Position numbers and translations under genes: made by a program. The notes below the pieces were generated by a model, which was given only the letters and a program-made list of their open reading frames with translations, was not told the origin of the DNA and made no database searches. A stretch of DNA of 64,000 nucleotides from Fragilariopsis cylindrus CCMP1102. Its lineage: Eukaryota; Bacillariophyta; Bacillariophyceae; Bacillariales; Bacillariaceae. This document shows positions 24,705-35,192 of this stretch, piece after piece (position 1 is the stretch's first letter; each line of letters begins with the position of its first letter). The stretch lies in NCBI GenBank assembly GCA_900095095.1, contig FMBT01000291.1, positions 620,001 to 684,000 on the forward strand. Direction: 5' to 3'.

Positions 24705-25085
24705 ATTCGTGTTTCGTCAACAGCGTTTGTTGGAAACTGTTTATTTGAAATTTGTATTGTTTGATGAAGGCAAAAGTACAATCGAACAAGCAATAACAAC
24801 CATTGCCGTCAAATAGAAAGGGGAAGGTGTGATGGAATGATGTCTATGTTCGTTCCGTTCCGATTTTAATTAGAGATGGAATTATTGAACTATCCGTTAC
24901 ATTTACTTATAATGAGGAGAGCGCGCTCTAAGAGTGCTACAGCACGTGCCAAAGTTAAATAAATAAATCACAACAATAGAAAGGAAATATTTCTTAAACT
25001 TTCAAAACTACAAAACTACTAAACAAATATTGAAGTATTAGTATCCCAAAAACGGGCAATTTGGCAAGGAAATATTAATTCCCCA
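24705..25085. other. Spacer between membrane-protein gene and tRNA
   Basis: A 381-bp spacer holding the upstream region of the minus-strand gene and the 5' flank of the tRNA. Nothing was recognised. Confidence 0.4.
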
Positions 25086-25182
25086 GCCCGTTTAGCTCAG
25101 TAGGTAGAGCGTTCGTCTCATAATGAATCATGCAATATGAAGGGAAAGCGAAAGGCCGTCAGTTCGATCCTGACAGTGGGCA
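25086..25182 (+). tRNA. tRNA-Met (CAU), elongator type, with a 24-nt intron
   Basis: A 73-nt mature tRNA interrupted by an intron at 25123-25146, directly 3' of position 37, the canonical site. The acceptor stem pairs GCCCGTT with AGTGGGC (two G-U pairs). The D arm is GCTC...GAGC. The anticodon stem is TTCGT/GCGAA, and its loop CTCATAA carries anticodon CAT at 25119-25121. The T arm is GTCAG-TTCGATC-CTGAC, and the discriminator is A. The G1-C72 pair and standard T loop argue for elongator and not initiator tRNA-Met. A run of five T follows within 10 bases (near 25187-25191), the usual RNA polymerase III terminator. Confidence 0.93.
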
Positions 25183-26036
25183 TGGATTTTTGTAATTTCT
25201 TCAATTTTTCTTATTTATTTTTCCTTTTTTACATGAGGTACAGTACAGTAATACAATTATTTGTTGTAGTGCCGTAATATGATTGCTCTATCAATCTCTC
25301 ACAGCCAGTACAGTACAGTAACCTACTTTAAGGAGGCCCTTTTCATCTTCTATCTATTGTACATGATGGATGGCTGACAGGGCAAAAAAGGGAGTCTAGA
25401 TAATGTTACATAAATATTACATAAAGATCTTCTCTTCTTCATCTATAAAGAGGATAGCAAGTAGCAAATAAGATAGGTGTATATATAGATAGTTCAATTA
25501 GGATGCCCTCCCTCATCCCATTGACAAATCAATCAATTACTACTGTTGTTCCATCCAGCTCAGCAACGCTCCACCAGTTGCCATCATCATACAGGGGGTA
25601 CGTTTGTATTGCCCGCGCGAATACGATTAAAAACATTAATTAAATTAATGATTGATCGTTCGTGACTCTTCATTCATTTTAATGACGTGTGTGTTTCAAC
25701 TTTTTACGCATTATTTGTCGCTCACATTTAAAAAATCAAAAAAAAGATTGGCATATTTCAACGAGCAAGTTTGTTTACTTGGTTGTTCTCTGTCTTCTTT
25801 GTACTATTATTACTTATCCTCATATTGACGGGTTTTTTGTACGTCGTACAATATTATTATTACTACTGTATTGCTGTCGGATTCCATCTATCTATTAGAG
25901 TAATACTAGTTAGTATCATACTCCAACAAATGCAAGAATCACGACTTTATATCAGCGTGTAATCCGAAAACATACCACATACCGATACACACAAATAAAT
26001 ACAAGTAGATCTTACTCAAGAAATAATATCTTCAAT
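25183..26036. other. Intergenic upstream of the KEA-type antiporter
   Basis: An 854-bp spacer that begins with the Pol III terminator T-run. It holds two overlapping TACAGTACAGTA doublets near 25238 and 25305. No credible coding region is seen. Confidence 0.45.
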
Positions 26037-29000
26037 ATGCTACGAATAATAAATCCAGCAACATCATGTAGTCGCCGTCGGAAAAGTTCGGGGACGACGG
26101 AAATCACAGGCAAATATCATCAGAAATTCGTGACACTATCTACCACGGCCATGATTGGACTAGTACAAGTAATATTGTGCATCATCATTGGCGGCGACGC
26201 ACAATTATTATGTCATTCATTTCAAATACCTGCTTCCACCACATCATCGTCGGCAGCCAAATCAAAATCTATTATTTCTACCACACGTAATCATCATCGG
26301 CGGCAATATTATACAAGTAGCAGCAGCAGCAAATCAAAATCAACGAAAACAACAGCAACAGCAACACCAACAACAACAACAACATGTTTAAGTGCCCTTC
26401 ACTTGCTCAACTTCGAGGCACTTGAATCATCCTTTACACATATTGCAACACTTCCAGATACATTAGACTTTATACCTACATTCGCTGACGTACAATCAAT
26501 GGCACCCAAGCTACCAGATTTACCTTTTAATAAGTTAGCCGATCAATTACGAAACGAATTAGGTACGTAACTACTGATAATGTACTGCCGCGTATATTTT
26601 ACACTACATTATATTATATTATATCATGCTATATTATTAAGTTATCTTATTTTATTCTGGAGACACACAAATCTCTTTTTGATTTAGCACTCTTCTCACA
26701 CACACAAAATCTCCTCTCTCTGCACTCTACTTATTTGATTACCAAAATTCTCCTTCCTTCCGATCTTGATGTTGCCACTGTTCATATCATATTTACTGGT
26801 CGTCACTGTTTCCAAAATTCAAATTAAATCTAAATTGGATGTCCGAATTGAATTCCAAAACAAACGAAAACAAAAAAAATACGCACACACACACACATAC
26901 ACACACACATAGACATTGGTGGTGCATTGAATGATGACGTGGGAAGAAAGATACCAGAATTACAAACGAGCATGGTATTAGAGTCAATCGGTCAGGATCT
27001 ATTAATTTTCTTAGCAGCATCGGTTGTTGTAGTTCCTTTAGCGAATATTATTGGAATTTCGCCAATTTTGGGATATCTAATATTAGGCGCATGGCTCGGA
27101 CCCAATGGTTTAGATTTTTTTGCAAACAGTAGGGCTGACGTTGAGTTAGGAGATTTTGGTATTCTATTTCTTTTATTTAGTGAAGGGCTTGAAGTATCAA
27201 AGTCAAGATTGAACAAACTTGCACAATTTTTACCTCTTGCTTTTGCTCAGATCTCTTTATGTGCGGCTGCATTATCGTGGGGTATTTTAAACTGGAGTAA
27301 TCTTGAGCGGTTTGTTCCCTTGGACGATGGTTTAATTAATATTTCACAGCCGACCGAGGCACTAATATTGGCACTGGCATTGACTCTATCAACATCAGCA
27401 TTTGTATTTCCTGTTTTAAACGAACGAGGGTGGGAAGATGAAGAATCCGGTCAAGCTGCGACATCAATCCTGCTCTTACAAGATTTGGCTGTAGCTCCAC
27501 TGCTTGTGCTGCTTCCTTTTGTTGTTGGACAAGGACCGACAGATTATTCAGCAATCGGTTTCCTGTCGGCAAAGGCGAGTATTGGTTTCGGGTCAATAAT
27601 TTTTGTTGGTAGTATTATATTACAAAAGGTCTTCAAATGGATCGCGAAGACAAGATCAACGGAAACATTTGTTGCGCTTTGTTTACTGGTCAGCGTTGGA
27701 ATGGGTTCGATAGCCAAATCTCTTGGACTTACAGATACAGCTGGTGCTTTTGCAGCTGGGGTCTTACTTGCGAACACAAACTACCGTGCACAAATCCAAG
27801 CAGACATTCTACCCTTTAAGGGTATCCTATTAGGTATTTTCTTTATGGTTGCCGGATCGAGCTTTGATATTAACCTATGTATTAGAGAATTTCCAACTGT
27901 GGCCACTGGAGTTCTTGCACTTATTGCTCTTAAAGCAATTACATTATTCTTAGCGACTAGAGTTCCGAAATGGCTTGAACCGAATCGTTTATCAGTAAGC
28001 GACTCCATTAAGTTATCACTTTTATTAGCCGGGGGAGGAGAATTTGCCTTTGTTGTATTGGCGTTAGCTGAGCGGCTGGAGGTATTACCAAAAGCACTAG
28101 GAGGCTTGCTGACTGCTATTATTTTAATCACGATGGCAGTGACTCCATTACTTGGAGAACTTGCTGATTCTGCATCACGATTATTCGACGATTTTGAAGA
28201 AGGAAAAACCACAAATAAGGAAAGCAAGATCGAAATAAAGAACGAAGGAACTGAGATAGCAGACGACTGTATCATTGTGTGCGGCTATGGTGAGATTGGC
28301 CAAACCGTCGTAAAAGTATTGGGTGAAGAGTACGATGCGATTCGTCGTATCGCATTTCCTGAAGAGTGCGATGATGACGGATGTTCTATTGATTCCCGAC
28401 CCCGTATTATTGCATTTGATAACGATCCAAAATTCACCGATAATATATTGATCCCAACAGCGAGTTCACTCGTTCTTTTTGGCGACGGGTCGAACCCAGC
28501 AGTAATTTTATCAAGTGGCGTGAAAGATCCAGAGGCTATTTTCATCTCGTTTGAAAACCCAGGATTAGTCTCGTCGACAACTGCGAGGCTCCGTGCGTCA
28601 TTTCCTGATACCAAAATATATGCCAGAGCACAATCAAGATCCGAAGCTGAGGCGCTCAAGTTTTTGGGAGCATCGGAGGTTGTGATAGAATCGGATGAGC
28701 TACCCCGATCCGCCGCAGCGTTAGTATGGGGTAAACGACTTTGGGAAGCACCGAGAGGTCTGGCTAACTCTAACGACAGGACTTATCTTAGACAAGCAGC
28801 TGCTACAGCTTCTGGCGTATCATTGGAACTTATCGATGATTTACTAGAGGTTTACCGTTGCGTTGATATTGATGAATCAGGCCTTATAGACGCAAATGAA
28901 TTGGTAAGTTTCATTCGTAAAGGTAATTCTGGTGTTGCTTCTGATGAAGAAATAGAGACGATGGAGCAATGGGTTGTGGACATAGTAACGACCCCGATTG

Positions 29001-29083
29001 ACCCCGTAGGCTTCTGTCGTGTATATGCAAGGGCTCCTGCACTTATAAAGCGTGCACTAAATGATGCATGCTTGCTAATTTAA
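26037..29083 (+). CDS. KEA3: Plastid K+/H+ antiporter, KEA3-like (CPA2), with RCK domain and C-terminal EF-hand
   Basis: Thylakoid K+/H+ exchanger of this type adjusts the proton gradient and photoprotection. Exon 1 (26037-26562) encodes a signal-anchor helix (LVQVILCIIIGG) followed by HSFQIP, resembling the ASAFAP plastid signal, then an S/T/K-rich linker. After a 350-bp intron, exon 2 (26913-29083) encodes about 12 membrane helices of the Na+/H+ exchanger fold (ISPILGYLILGAWLGPNG, LLLQDLAVAPLLVLLPFVVG, GLTDTAGAFAAGVLLA, LAGGGEFAFVVLALAE). The NAD-binding RCK domain follows (CIIVCGYGEIGQTVVKVLG). An EF-hand loop DIDESGLIDANE lies at about residues 826-838. Total 898 aa, intact. The EF-hand suggests calcium regulation; a similar fusion is known for diatom KEA3 from the literature as I remember it. 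Confidence 0.92.
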
Positions 29084-29232
29084 GATAGTAGAATGCGTTA
29101 AGGTAAAACATAGAAGGGTGCTTGTTCAACCCTATTGTTGTGAACTTGGAACTACAATTACTAATAGCTAAAACGAAGAAGTCAATAGGATTCAGAAAAA
29201 ATATTTCTAGATTGTTTCATATTACTTTTTAA

Positions 29233-31575
29233 CTACCGTTTTTCGTGTCGAATATAAACAAGAGCTAAGATACCCATCGTAGCAAAGAAGATCAACAATC
29301 CGGTTAAAAATGCTATGCATGCACCAAGACTATTCATAATTGGTCCATTTTCTAAACCATAAAATTCTAATACAGTTTTTGGTGTACCATCAATAGCATC
29401 AACAAATATAGGCATTTCACCTACGGTAGTATCACGATAATTATCGATCATAAATGCACCAAATGCATACCTCATAAAACTTGTCCAACTATACCACACC
29501 CATCCAACTGGTATCTTTGAAAATGGTATAAAATATCCACCAAAAAATAAGCAAATTGTCACGTACAATGGAAGGATAGAACAAGCTACATCGCTGTAGG
29601 TACACAAATAAATAAACAAATAGATAAATAAATAAATGCGTCAGTCAACAAGGAAGAAATGTAAAAAGAATTCACGATGCAGATTTAAAAAAGCAGGTAG
29701 TATAACTTACATAGAAGGAACAGCTGCCGAGACAGCATAGGCTAAGATTACTCCAATCAATGTAGTTAAATATTGGATCAAAAAGAAGATACCAAAATGT
29801 CCAGTTAATTTCACTCCATAGAATACGAGTAGAGAAAATAGTAAACTGGAAAATATAGCAATGAAAGCTTCTTCGATGAATTTCGAACAATAGTATGTTA
29901 TAGGTTTATAACATCCATCATCCAACTCTCGATAGAAGAGTTTCCTTTCAATGTTCAGTGCAGGGACAAATGCAGAAGCACCGAATCCTGCTAGCGCAAC
30001 ATTTAGAAATAGAAGAGAAGTAACAGCCGCAATTGATTCTGTATCTGTTTTCTCACCAAGACCAAAGTATAACGTCAAAAGTACCACTGCATATAGAAAC
30101 TTTTCGGCAAAGCGTGTTGCAACAAATTCAACATCTTTATAATGAGCAACCATACGGAACTTCAGTAACGTAAATAATTTTCGAAATTCAGATGGAGGTT
30201 GACGTAATTTCTTTTGATTTACTATAGGACCCTCTTTAAGAATTTCTGTTATACTTTTACGACTTTGAGCAGCAAGTTGACTCATCTCTGATGATTTATA
30301 AAGATCCGAGAACCTAGACATTCTTCGATTTTGTTGATTGTCGGTTGGTGCCATTGCTTCATCATCAACATCATCTTGAGATTTGTTGTGACTGTGGTTG
30401 TTATGATTCATGCGATGTTCGTCTTTGATACTATCAAAATCACTAGTCAAGTCTACCAACCATTCAGGAAGAGATGCATCTGGATCACGTGCAAAACCAT
30501 GATGTTCAAAGTAAGTTTGTGCTTTGTCGACAAGACCCTCATAGATTGTTTCTCCACTATGGATCATGTATAATCCATCAAATTGTGAAAATGCATATCC
30601 TGTTGGACTATGTATCGTTGCAACGATCGTAGTTCCTTGATTCTTTGCTAATCTGTGGAGTAATTCTATAACTTCATTTGCAGTTCGACTATCTAATCCT
30701 ACAGAGGTATATAAAATGAATAAAACCGATACGAAAAGAAAAAGAGGAGTAAGCGATAGTAATTCTTGGAAAGAAGAAGATAGTAATACGAAGAGAGAGG
30801 CACTTAGCAGAAACGATTTTAGATCTTTTCTTACCACTAGTAGGCTCGTCAAGGAAGAGAACTGGTGGACGAGTTATAAGAGCCAATCCAATGTTAACAC
30901 GTTTAGCTTGTCCACCTGATATGCCACGAGACAAAGGACTCCCAATCACAGTATTTCGACAAGATTCTAAATTCAACATTTTAATCATTTCAGCAACCCT
31001 TGCCACCCGTTCTTCGGACGTCGTCTTTACAGAAAGTTTAAGTTCAGCCGTATATAGTAGCCTTTTTCATCATGATTAATTAACGTAAACGAACACCCGA
31101 AATATCACAATTGTTAGCATACTCACATTCATAGTCAACCTGCTTTGTGTACAGTACAATTTCAAAGAGCAAACTTACATTTGTTCTACGGTCAGCTCAC
31201 CAACAAGAGTATCAAATTGTTCAACGTATCCCACAGTGAATCTATAATCGTCTTGTGTAGGAGGATTGCCATTGAAAAATATCTTTCCTTCTAGAATACC
31301 TGATTTTTTCTACCTGCCAATGTATCTAATAAAGTACTCTTGCCGCTACCACTTGGTCCCATAATCATTGTTAACTTTTCAGGTTCAAATGATCCATTCA
31401 GATCGTTTAAAATCGTTAAAGTCGAAGGGGATTTCTCATCGTCGACGTTCTTCTTACCAGTATTTTTGACCTTCACACTGTACGTTAAACCCTCAAATGA
31501 AACTCCAACTTTATTTATAACTTTGTTAACTTTGTTGCGTCCCTTTAGGGTCTCCGCTGTTGGAGTACACATCAT
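29233..31575 (-). CDS. ABC half-transporter, ABCG (White/PDR) family (four exons, one single-base gap)
   Basis: ATP-driven exporter in the ABC-then-membrane order of ABCG half-transporters, probably a dimer; substrate unknown. Exons are 31575-31179, 31061-30835, 30698-29711 and 29593-29233, with introns of 117-136 bp and GTAAG donors. The nucleotide-binding domain has Walker [19 protein letters not shown], signature LSRGISGGQ, Walker [14 protein letters not shown] and H-loop IHSP. The ABC2 membrane domain has about six helices, ending [23 protein letters not shown]. The frame breaks in a run of six A (31304-31309). A seventh A restores [15 protein letters not shown] and gives 1974 nt, exactly 658 codons. 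No ATG lies in frame upstream, so I chose the ATG at 31575 ([11 protein letters not shown]); an upstream exon is possible. TACAGTA lies about 60 bp upstream. Confidence 0.9.
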
Positions 31576-32109
31576 AGCAGTATTTATGTGTCTTATTGAG
31601 TTGCTTGTCGTTTGGTATTTGGACAATACCGGTACATACAGTAGAAGTATGACGAGCGATGACGTGAGAGTGAGTGTATAATTTTTTGATGAATCATCGA
31701 ATTATCTCTATCGCGCCAATCACTTATTATACGCGTACGTACATCCATCAGTGAACACGTTTGGACTCACAAACGCGAATGTGACTCAATAAATTATTTA
31801 CGAAGAGAATACTATCAGCTATTAGTACCGTAGCAGTTATTATCTTGCATTATATACAAAGCCTCAAGTATGATATTATCTATGCGTCATCTTCTAGGCC
31901 GATTCATTGTAATAATAAATACCGTCACTTTTCTTTATATTATTTTTATAGCGAAAAAAAGGAAATAAGCACAATCAAAATCTATAGTTATTTAAAAAAA
32001 ATGCGATGCGAGGTCGGTATCCAACGAATGTTCATTTTACTGGATAATTTTCCTTCCTTTCTTCTATAAACAGTAACCAAATATTATCTATATGTATTGT
32101 TTTGGCCTA
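31576..32109. other. Intergenic, no feature recognised
   Basis: A 534-bp AT-rich spacer between two minus-strand genes with TACAGTA near 31635. No gene was recognised. Confidence 0.4.
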
Positions 32110-33303
32110 TCACTTCAAATCCAAACACTTATACATATAGTACGATGATATAGAACGGTACGGAGCGAACGGTTCGTGTAAGTCTTTGATTTTATCTGCA
32201 TCTTTCTTCGGACAAAGTCCACCTTTCTTTGCATTTCCTTTTACATTCCATAACTTCGAAGTACCGTTCCTAACAGCTAGATCACCAATGGGTAATATAT
32301 TCGATCGATGACATTGGAATAATAGAAACATATCAACGGACCAAGGACCTAATCCTTTAATGTCAAGCAACCGAGATCGTATTTCATCATCATTGTTATT
32401 TGCTGAATTACTACTGTTCTCGCCGCTACCGAGCAGGAATTCATCTGATAGAGTCCCATTTTGAAAGTTACGAGCTATTTCAACTATACAATGACACTTA
32501 GCTTTTGATAGACCAGCAGGTGCACGTAAATCAGTTTCCATATCACCTTTTCGTATAATGGATAAAACACCTTCAGGAGTTAAAGTCGATGTCGTATTAT
32601 CATCGTCATCCTTCTCCGCACCACCCCCACTACCACCAACAACGCTCAATAGTCTACTATAAATAGTCTTTGCTGCTGGACCAGCAAGTTGCTGACCAGA
32701 CACGATCCTACATAAGTCACGGAACGATCGGTATTTATCTTTATTCTTTAGAGTTGAATAATCGGAAGAAACGTAAACGGAACAGTTCGGATCTTCATCA
32801 CCACTACCCCCACTGATAGACGACAACATCTTGTTTGTTTTTTGGAGATGATCAATGTAGAATAATGGTGGACCGTACTTCTTGATAACAGGTGCCAATA
32901 TTCCACCGGACACAGAGGCACAGTGTGTCAACCCATCGATTAGACACCAACCACCTAAAGTATTTGTGTTGATATTATTAAAATTAGGATGTTGTAGCGA
33001 ATTAACAACCGTATCACACTCGTCTTCTACTCCAATACAAGAAAAGACAAGTTTTTGAATATCTTCCCTGCACAGCGACGGATTGTCGCCTTTACTATCG
33101 GTTGACAAAGGCGATGAAGGGAAGGCGATCTTTCGATTACAACGACTACTACTTGTACTATTGTTATTAGTGCATGAAGCGTTCGATTGGATTCTTTTCC
33201 TCTTGGGTGAAGGTGTAACTAGACCACTTAAACGTTTGCTATTCGCAGTTGCAGCCGCGGCTGCAGCTGCCGCATGCACAGATGCCCTAGTAGTTCGTGT
33301 CAT
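32110..33303 (-). CDS. HhH-GPD DNA glycosylase, 3-methyladenine glycosylase II (AlkA/Mag1) type
   Basis: Base-excision repair enzyme that removes alkylated purines. I use the ATG at 33303; the frame further upstream has no ATG. The N-terminus is basic with an alanine run, TPSPKRKR (nuclear-signal-like) and S/N-rich sequence. The glycosylase domain includes YRSFRDLCRIVSGQQLAGPAA, LRAPAGLSKAKCHCIVEIAR and the helix-hairpin-helix LLDIKGLGPWSVDMFLLF. ILPIGDLAVRNG then supplies the catalytic Asp, and the protein ends with FAPYRSISSYYMYKCLDL. Length is 397 aa; the frame is intact with no intron. A nuclear location is likely. It is divergent from the GILT-like gene. Confidence 0.92.
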   Translation of the reverse strand: MTRTTRASVHAAAAAAAATANSKRLSGLVTPSPKRKRIQSNASCTNNNSTSSSRCNRKIAFPSSPLSTDSKGDNPSLCREDIQKLVFSCIGVEDECDTVVNSLQHPNFNNINTNTLGGWCLIDGLTHCASVSGGILAPVIKKYGPPLFYIDHLQKTNKMLSSISGGSGDEDPNCSVYVSSDYSTLKNKDKYRSFRDLCRIVSGQQLAGPAAKTIYSRLLSVVGGSGGGAEKDDDDNTTSTLTPEGVLSIIRKGDMETDLRAPAGLSKAKCHCIVEIARNFQNGTLSDEFLLGSGENSSNSANNNDDEIRSRLLDIKGLGPWSVDMFLLFQCHRSNILPIGDLAVRNGTSKLWNVKGNAKKGGLCPKKDADKIKDLHEPFAPYRSISSYYMYKCLDLK

Positions 33304-33934
33304 GCTGATACGATGTGAGATGTTCTTTCGATGCGACACTTTTTTGCGACACTTTGAATTTCTGTGGGACAATTTTTGCTCCTCTCATGTGTGAACTTTG
33401 GGATCCCCTAGTTTTCAAAACCCCCCTCTAAAAATAATAACTGATACAATCTAAGAAAGAGAAGACTGCGATCTTTAATTCAGTGTCTTATTGTTTGGAT
33501 TCGAACATTAGAAGACGAGATATCAAGCACGGACTATTCACTATGGACACAAATTTGACTTCGTAAATATATATATTTTCGCTTTTTTTTCTCCAAATTT
33601 GGGTGCATGCGCGCGGCAGGAAAAAGTTAAAACAAATCCAGTCGTAAACTCGCCAAAAGGTGTACAATTAAGCCTTAAACATCCTTGAAGCTATAATTGG
33701 TAGTCCGTGAAAATTATCACTATGCTGTTAAAACGCCTCATTATTTTTTGAGTAGTAATACGAACTCTCTGGAGTTGCAAATTTTCTTTAGACGAAGACG
33801 ATAATACGACGACTACTTGAAGTAGTAAGCAAAAGATTACAAGCGCTATTCGAATCAATCGTCAACCACAATAATTGGATACCAGAACTTGGAACAGAAA
33901 CTTCAAAGCAAGAAACATCATCATCATCATCATC
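33304..33934. promoter_or_regulatory. Divergent intergenic region
   Basis: A 631-bp interval between divergent starts at 33303 and 33935, expected to hold both promoters. A CAT repeat directly precedes the downstream ATG. Nothing else was recognised. Confidence 0.4.
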
Positions 33935-34630
33935 ATGCTTACTAAAATTTCAACCTCCATCGTAGCCCTCGTTGGTTTCGCTATCGTTACCGCTACGACT
34001 GCTACGACTGAAATTAATAATAACAGTCTAAGAGGCGAAGATTTGAATTTAAATTCAAAAGTACAACTTGAACTTTTCTATATGCCTCAATGTCCCGGAT
34101 GTCGTCAACTTATTACGACGTCGTTCAATGAAGCGTTTAACACACCTGGATTTTCTGATATGGTCGATGTTACATTCGTTTCCTACGGAAATGTTCGTGC
34201 GACTAAGGGCTCTTTACGTATCTTCGATAATGTTATAGAGTCATGTGCGCTCGATAAAATTGATAGTCAGGATGTTCAATTCCAGTTCATTGATTGTATC
34301 GATCACAGTTACAGTACCAAAGATGCATCCAAAGTTGATATGGAATGTGCTCACATAATTGGTCTCTTTCAGGATACTATAAGAGAGATCGAAATATGCG
34401 CTGCAACAGGTGAGGGACATCTCCTCGCACACAATATGGTACTAAGATCGGATGTCGTTCGTCCCCAATACTATCCATGGATTCAAGTGAATGGTATCCA
34501 TGTCGGTGCCGCCGAAAACGAAGTATGGGATAGTCTATTTAAGTACGCGTGCAAAGTGTACACTGGGCAAAATAAGAGTCCACATTGTCCCGGTGAAGGT
34601 GAGGATGACTTACTTGCTGAACAGTTGTAG
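33935..34630 (+). CDS. GILT-like thiol reductase (gamma-interferon-inducible lysosomal thiol reductase family)
   Basis: Thioredoxin-fold enzyme of acidic compartments that reduces protein disulfides. The ATG at 33935 begins a clear signal peptide (MLTKISTSIVALVGFAIVTA), so I prefer it over upstream non-ATG codons. LELFYMPQCPGCRQLITTSF follows and holds the CxxC active site (CPGC). VTFVSYGNVRA and, near the C-terminus, YYPWIQVNGIH match the GILT closing motif. Length is 231 aa, single exon, intact. The central CQxGxxEC signature of animal GILTs is only loosely represented (DMECAHIIGL), so the subfamily is divergent. Several cysteines are consistent with a secretory or vacuolar protein. Confidence 0.85.
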   Translation: MLTKISTSIVALVGFAIVTATTATTEINNNSLRGEDLNLNSKVQLELFYMPQCPGCRQLITTSFNEAFNTPGFSDMVDVTFVSYGNVRATKGSLRIFDNVIESCALDKIDSQDVQFQFIDCIDHSYSTKDASKVDMECAHIIGLFQDTIREIEICAATGEGHLLAHNMVLRSDVVRPQYYPWIQVNGIHVGAAENEVWDSLFKYACKVYTGQNKSPHCPGEGEDDLLAEQL

Positions 34631-35192
34631 AACCCTGTCAGGTCCACATTTACCTCATCTTCTAGCTAGGGTTACGTCTAGGTAAACATACGCGGAAAAA
34701 AATAATACCAAACCATCAAATATAGTAGACGAATAAGTTTTCTCTACAGCTGGGGACGAATGATGAATTACTATCATAACTTTCGTTCAAGCTCTAATAG
34801 TCATCCATTTGGAAAGATACATATTATAATACTGTAGCAATAATGATAAATCTCATACATCATAATCGCAATATTCATGTTACGAGTAGCTTCTGACGTT
34901 AGAAAAGTAAATGTGTGCTCTTAGTTAATTAGCCTCTAGAATAATGCAAAATTTTCGTACCCCAACTTTAAATGAATCGAATCTACTTTTAATTAGCTGT
35001 AAGATTTTTAAAAAAAAAACGGTCATCGCTTTAGTTGAATTTTCTCTAATGTGTAGAGATTTGCCAAATCTAGGACATGCAATTTAAATCATCTTTAAGC
35101 AAAACCAAAATACAACAATCTGATAATTCGACCAAAAAAAAAAGCAAGTACATTATTTCTACAGGAATATTATTTCAGCGTATTTAACATGC
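34631..35192. other. Convergent intergenic spacer
   Basis: A 562-bp AT-rich spacer between two convergent genes with TACTGTA near 34833. No gene was recognised. Confidence 0.4.
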
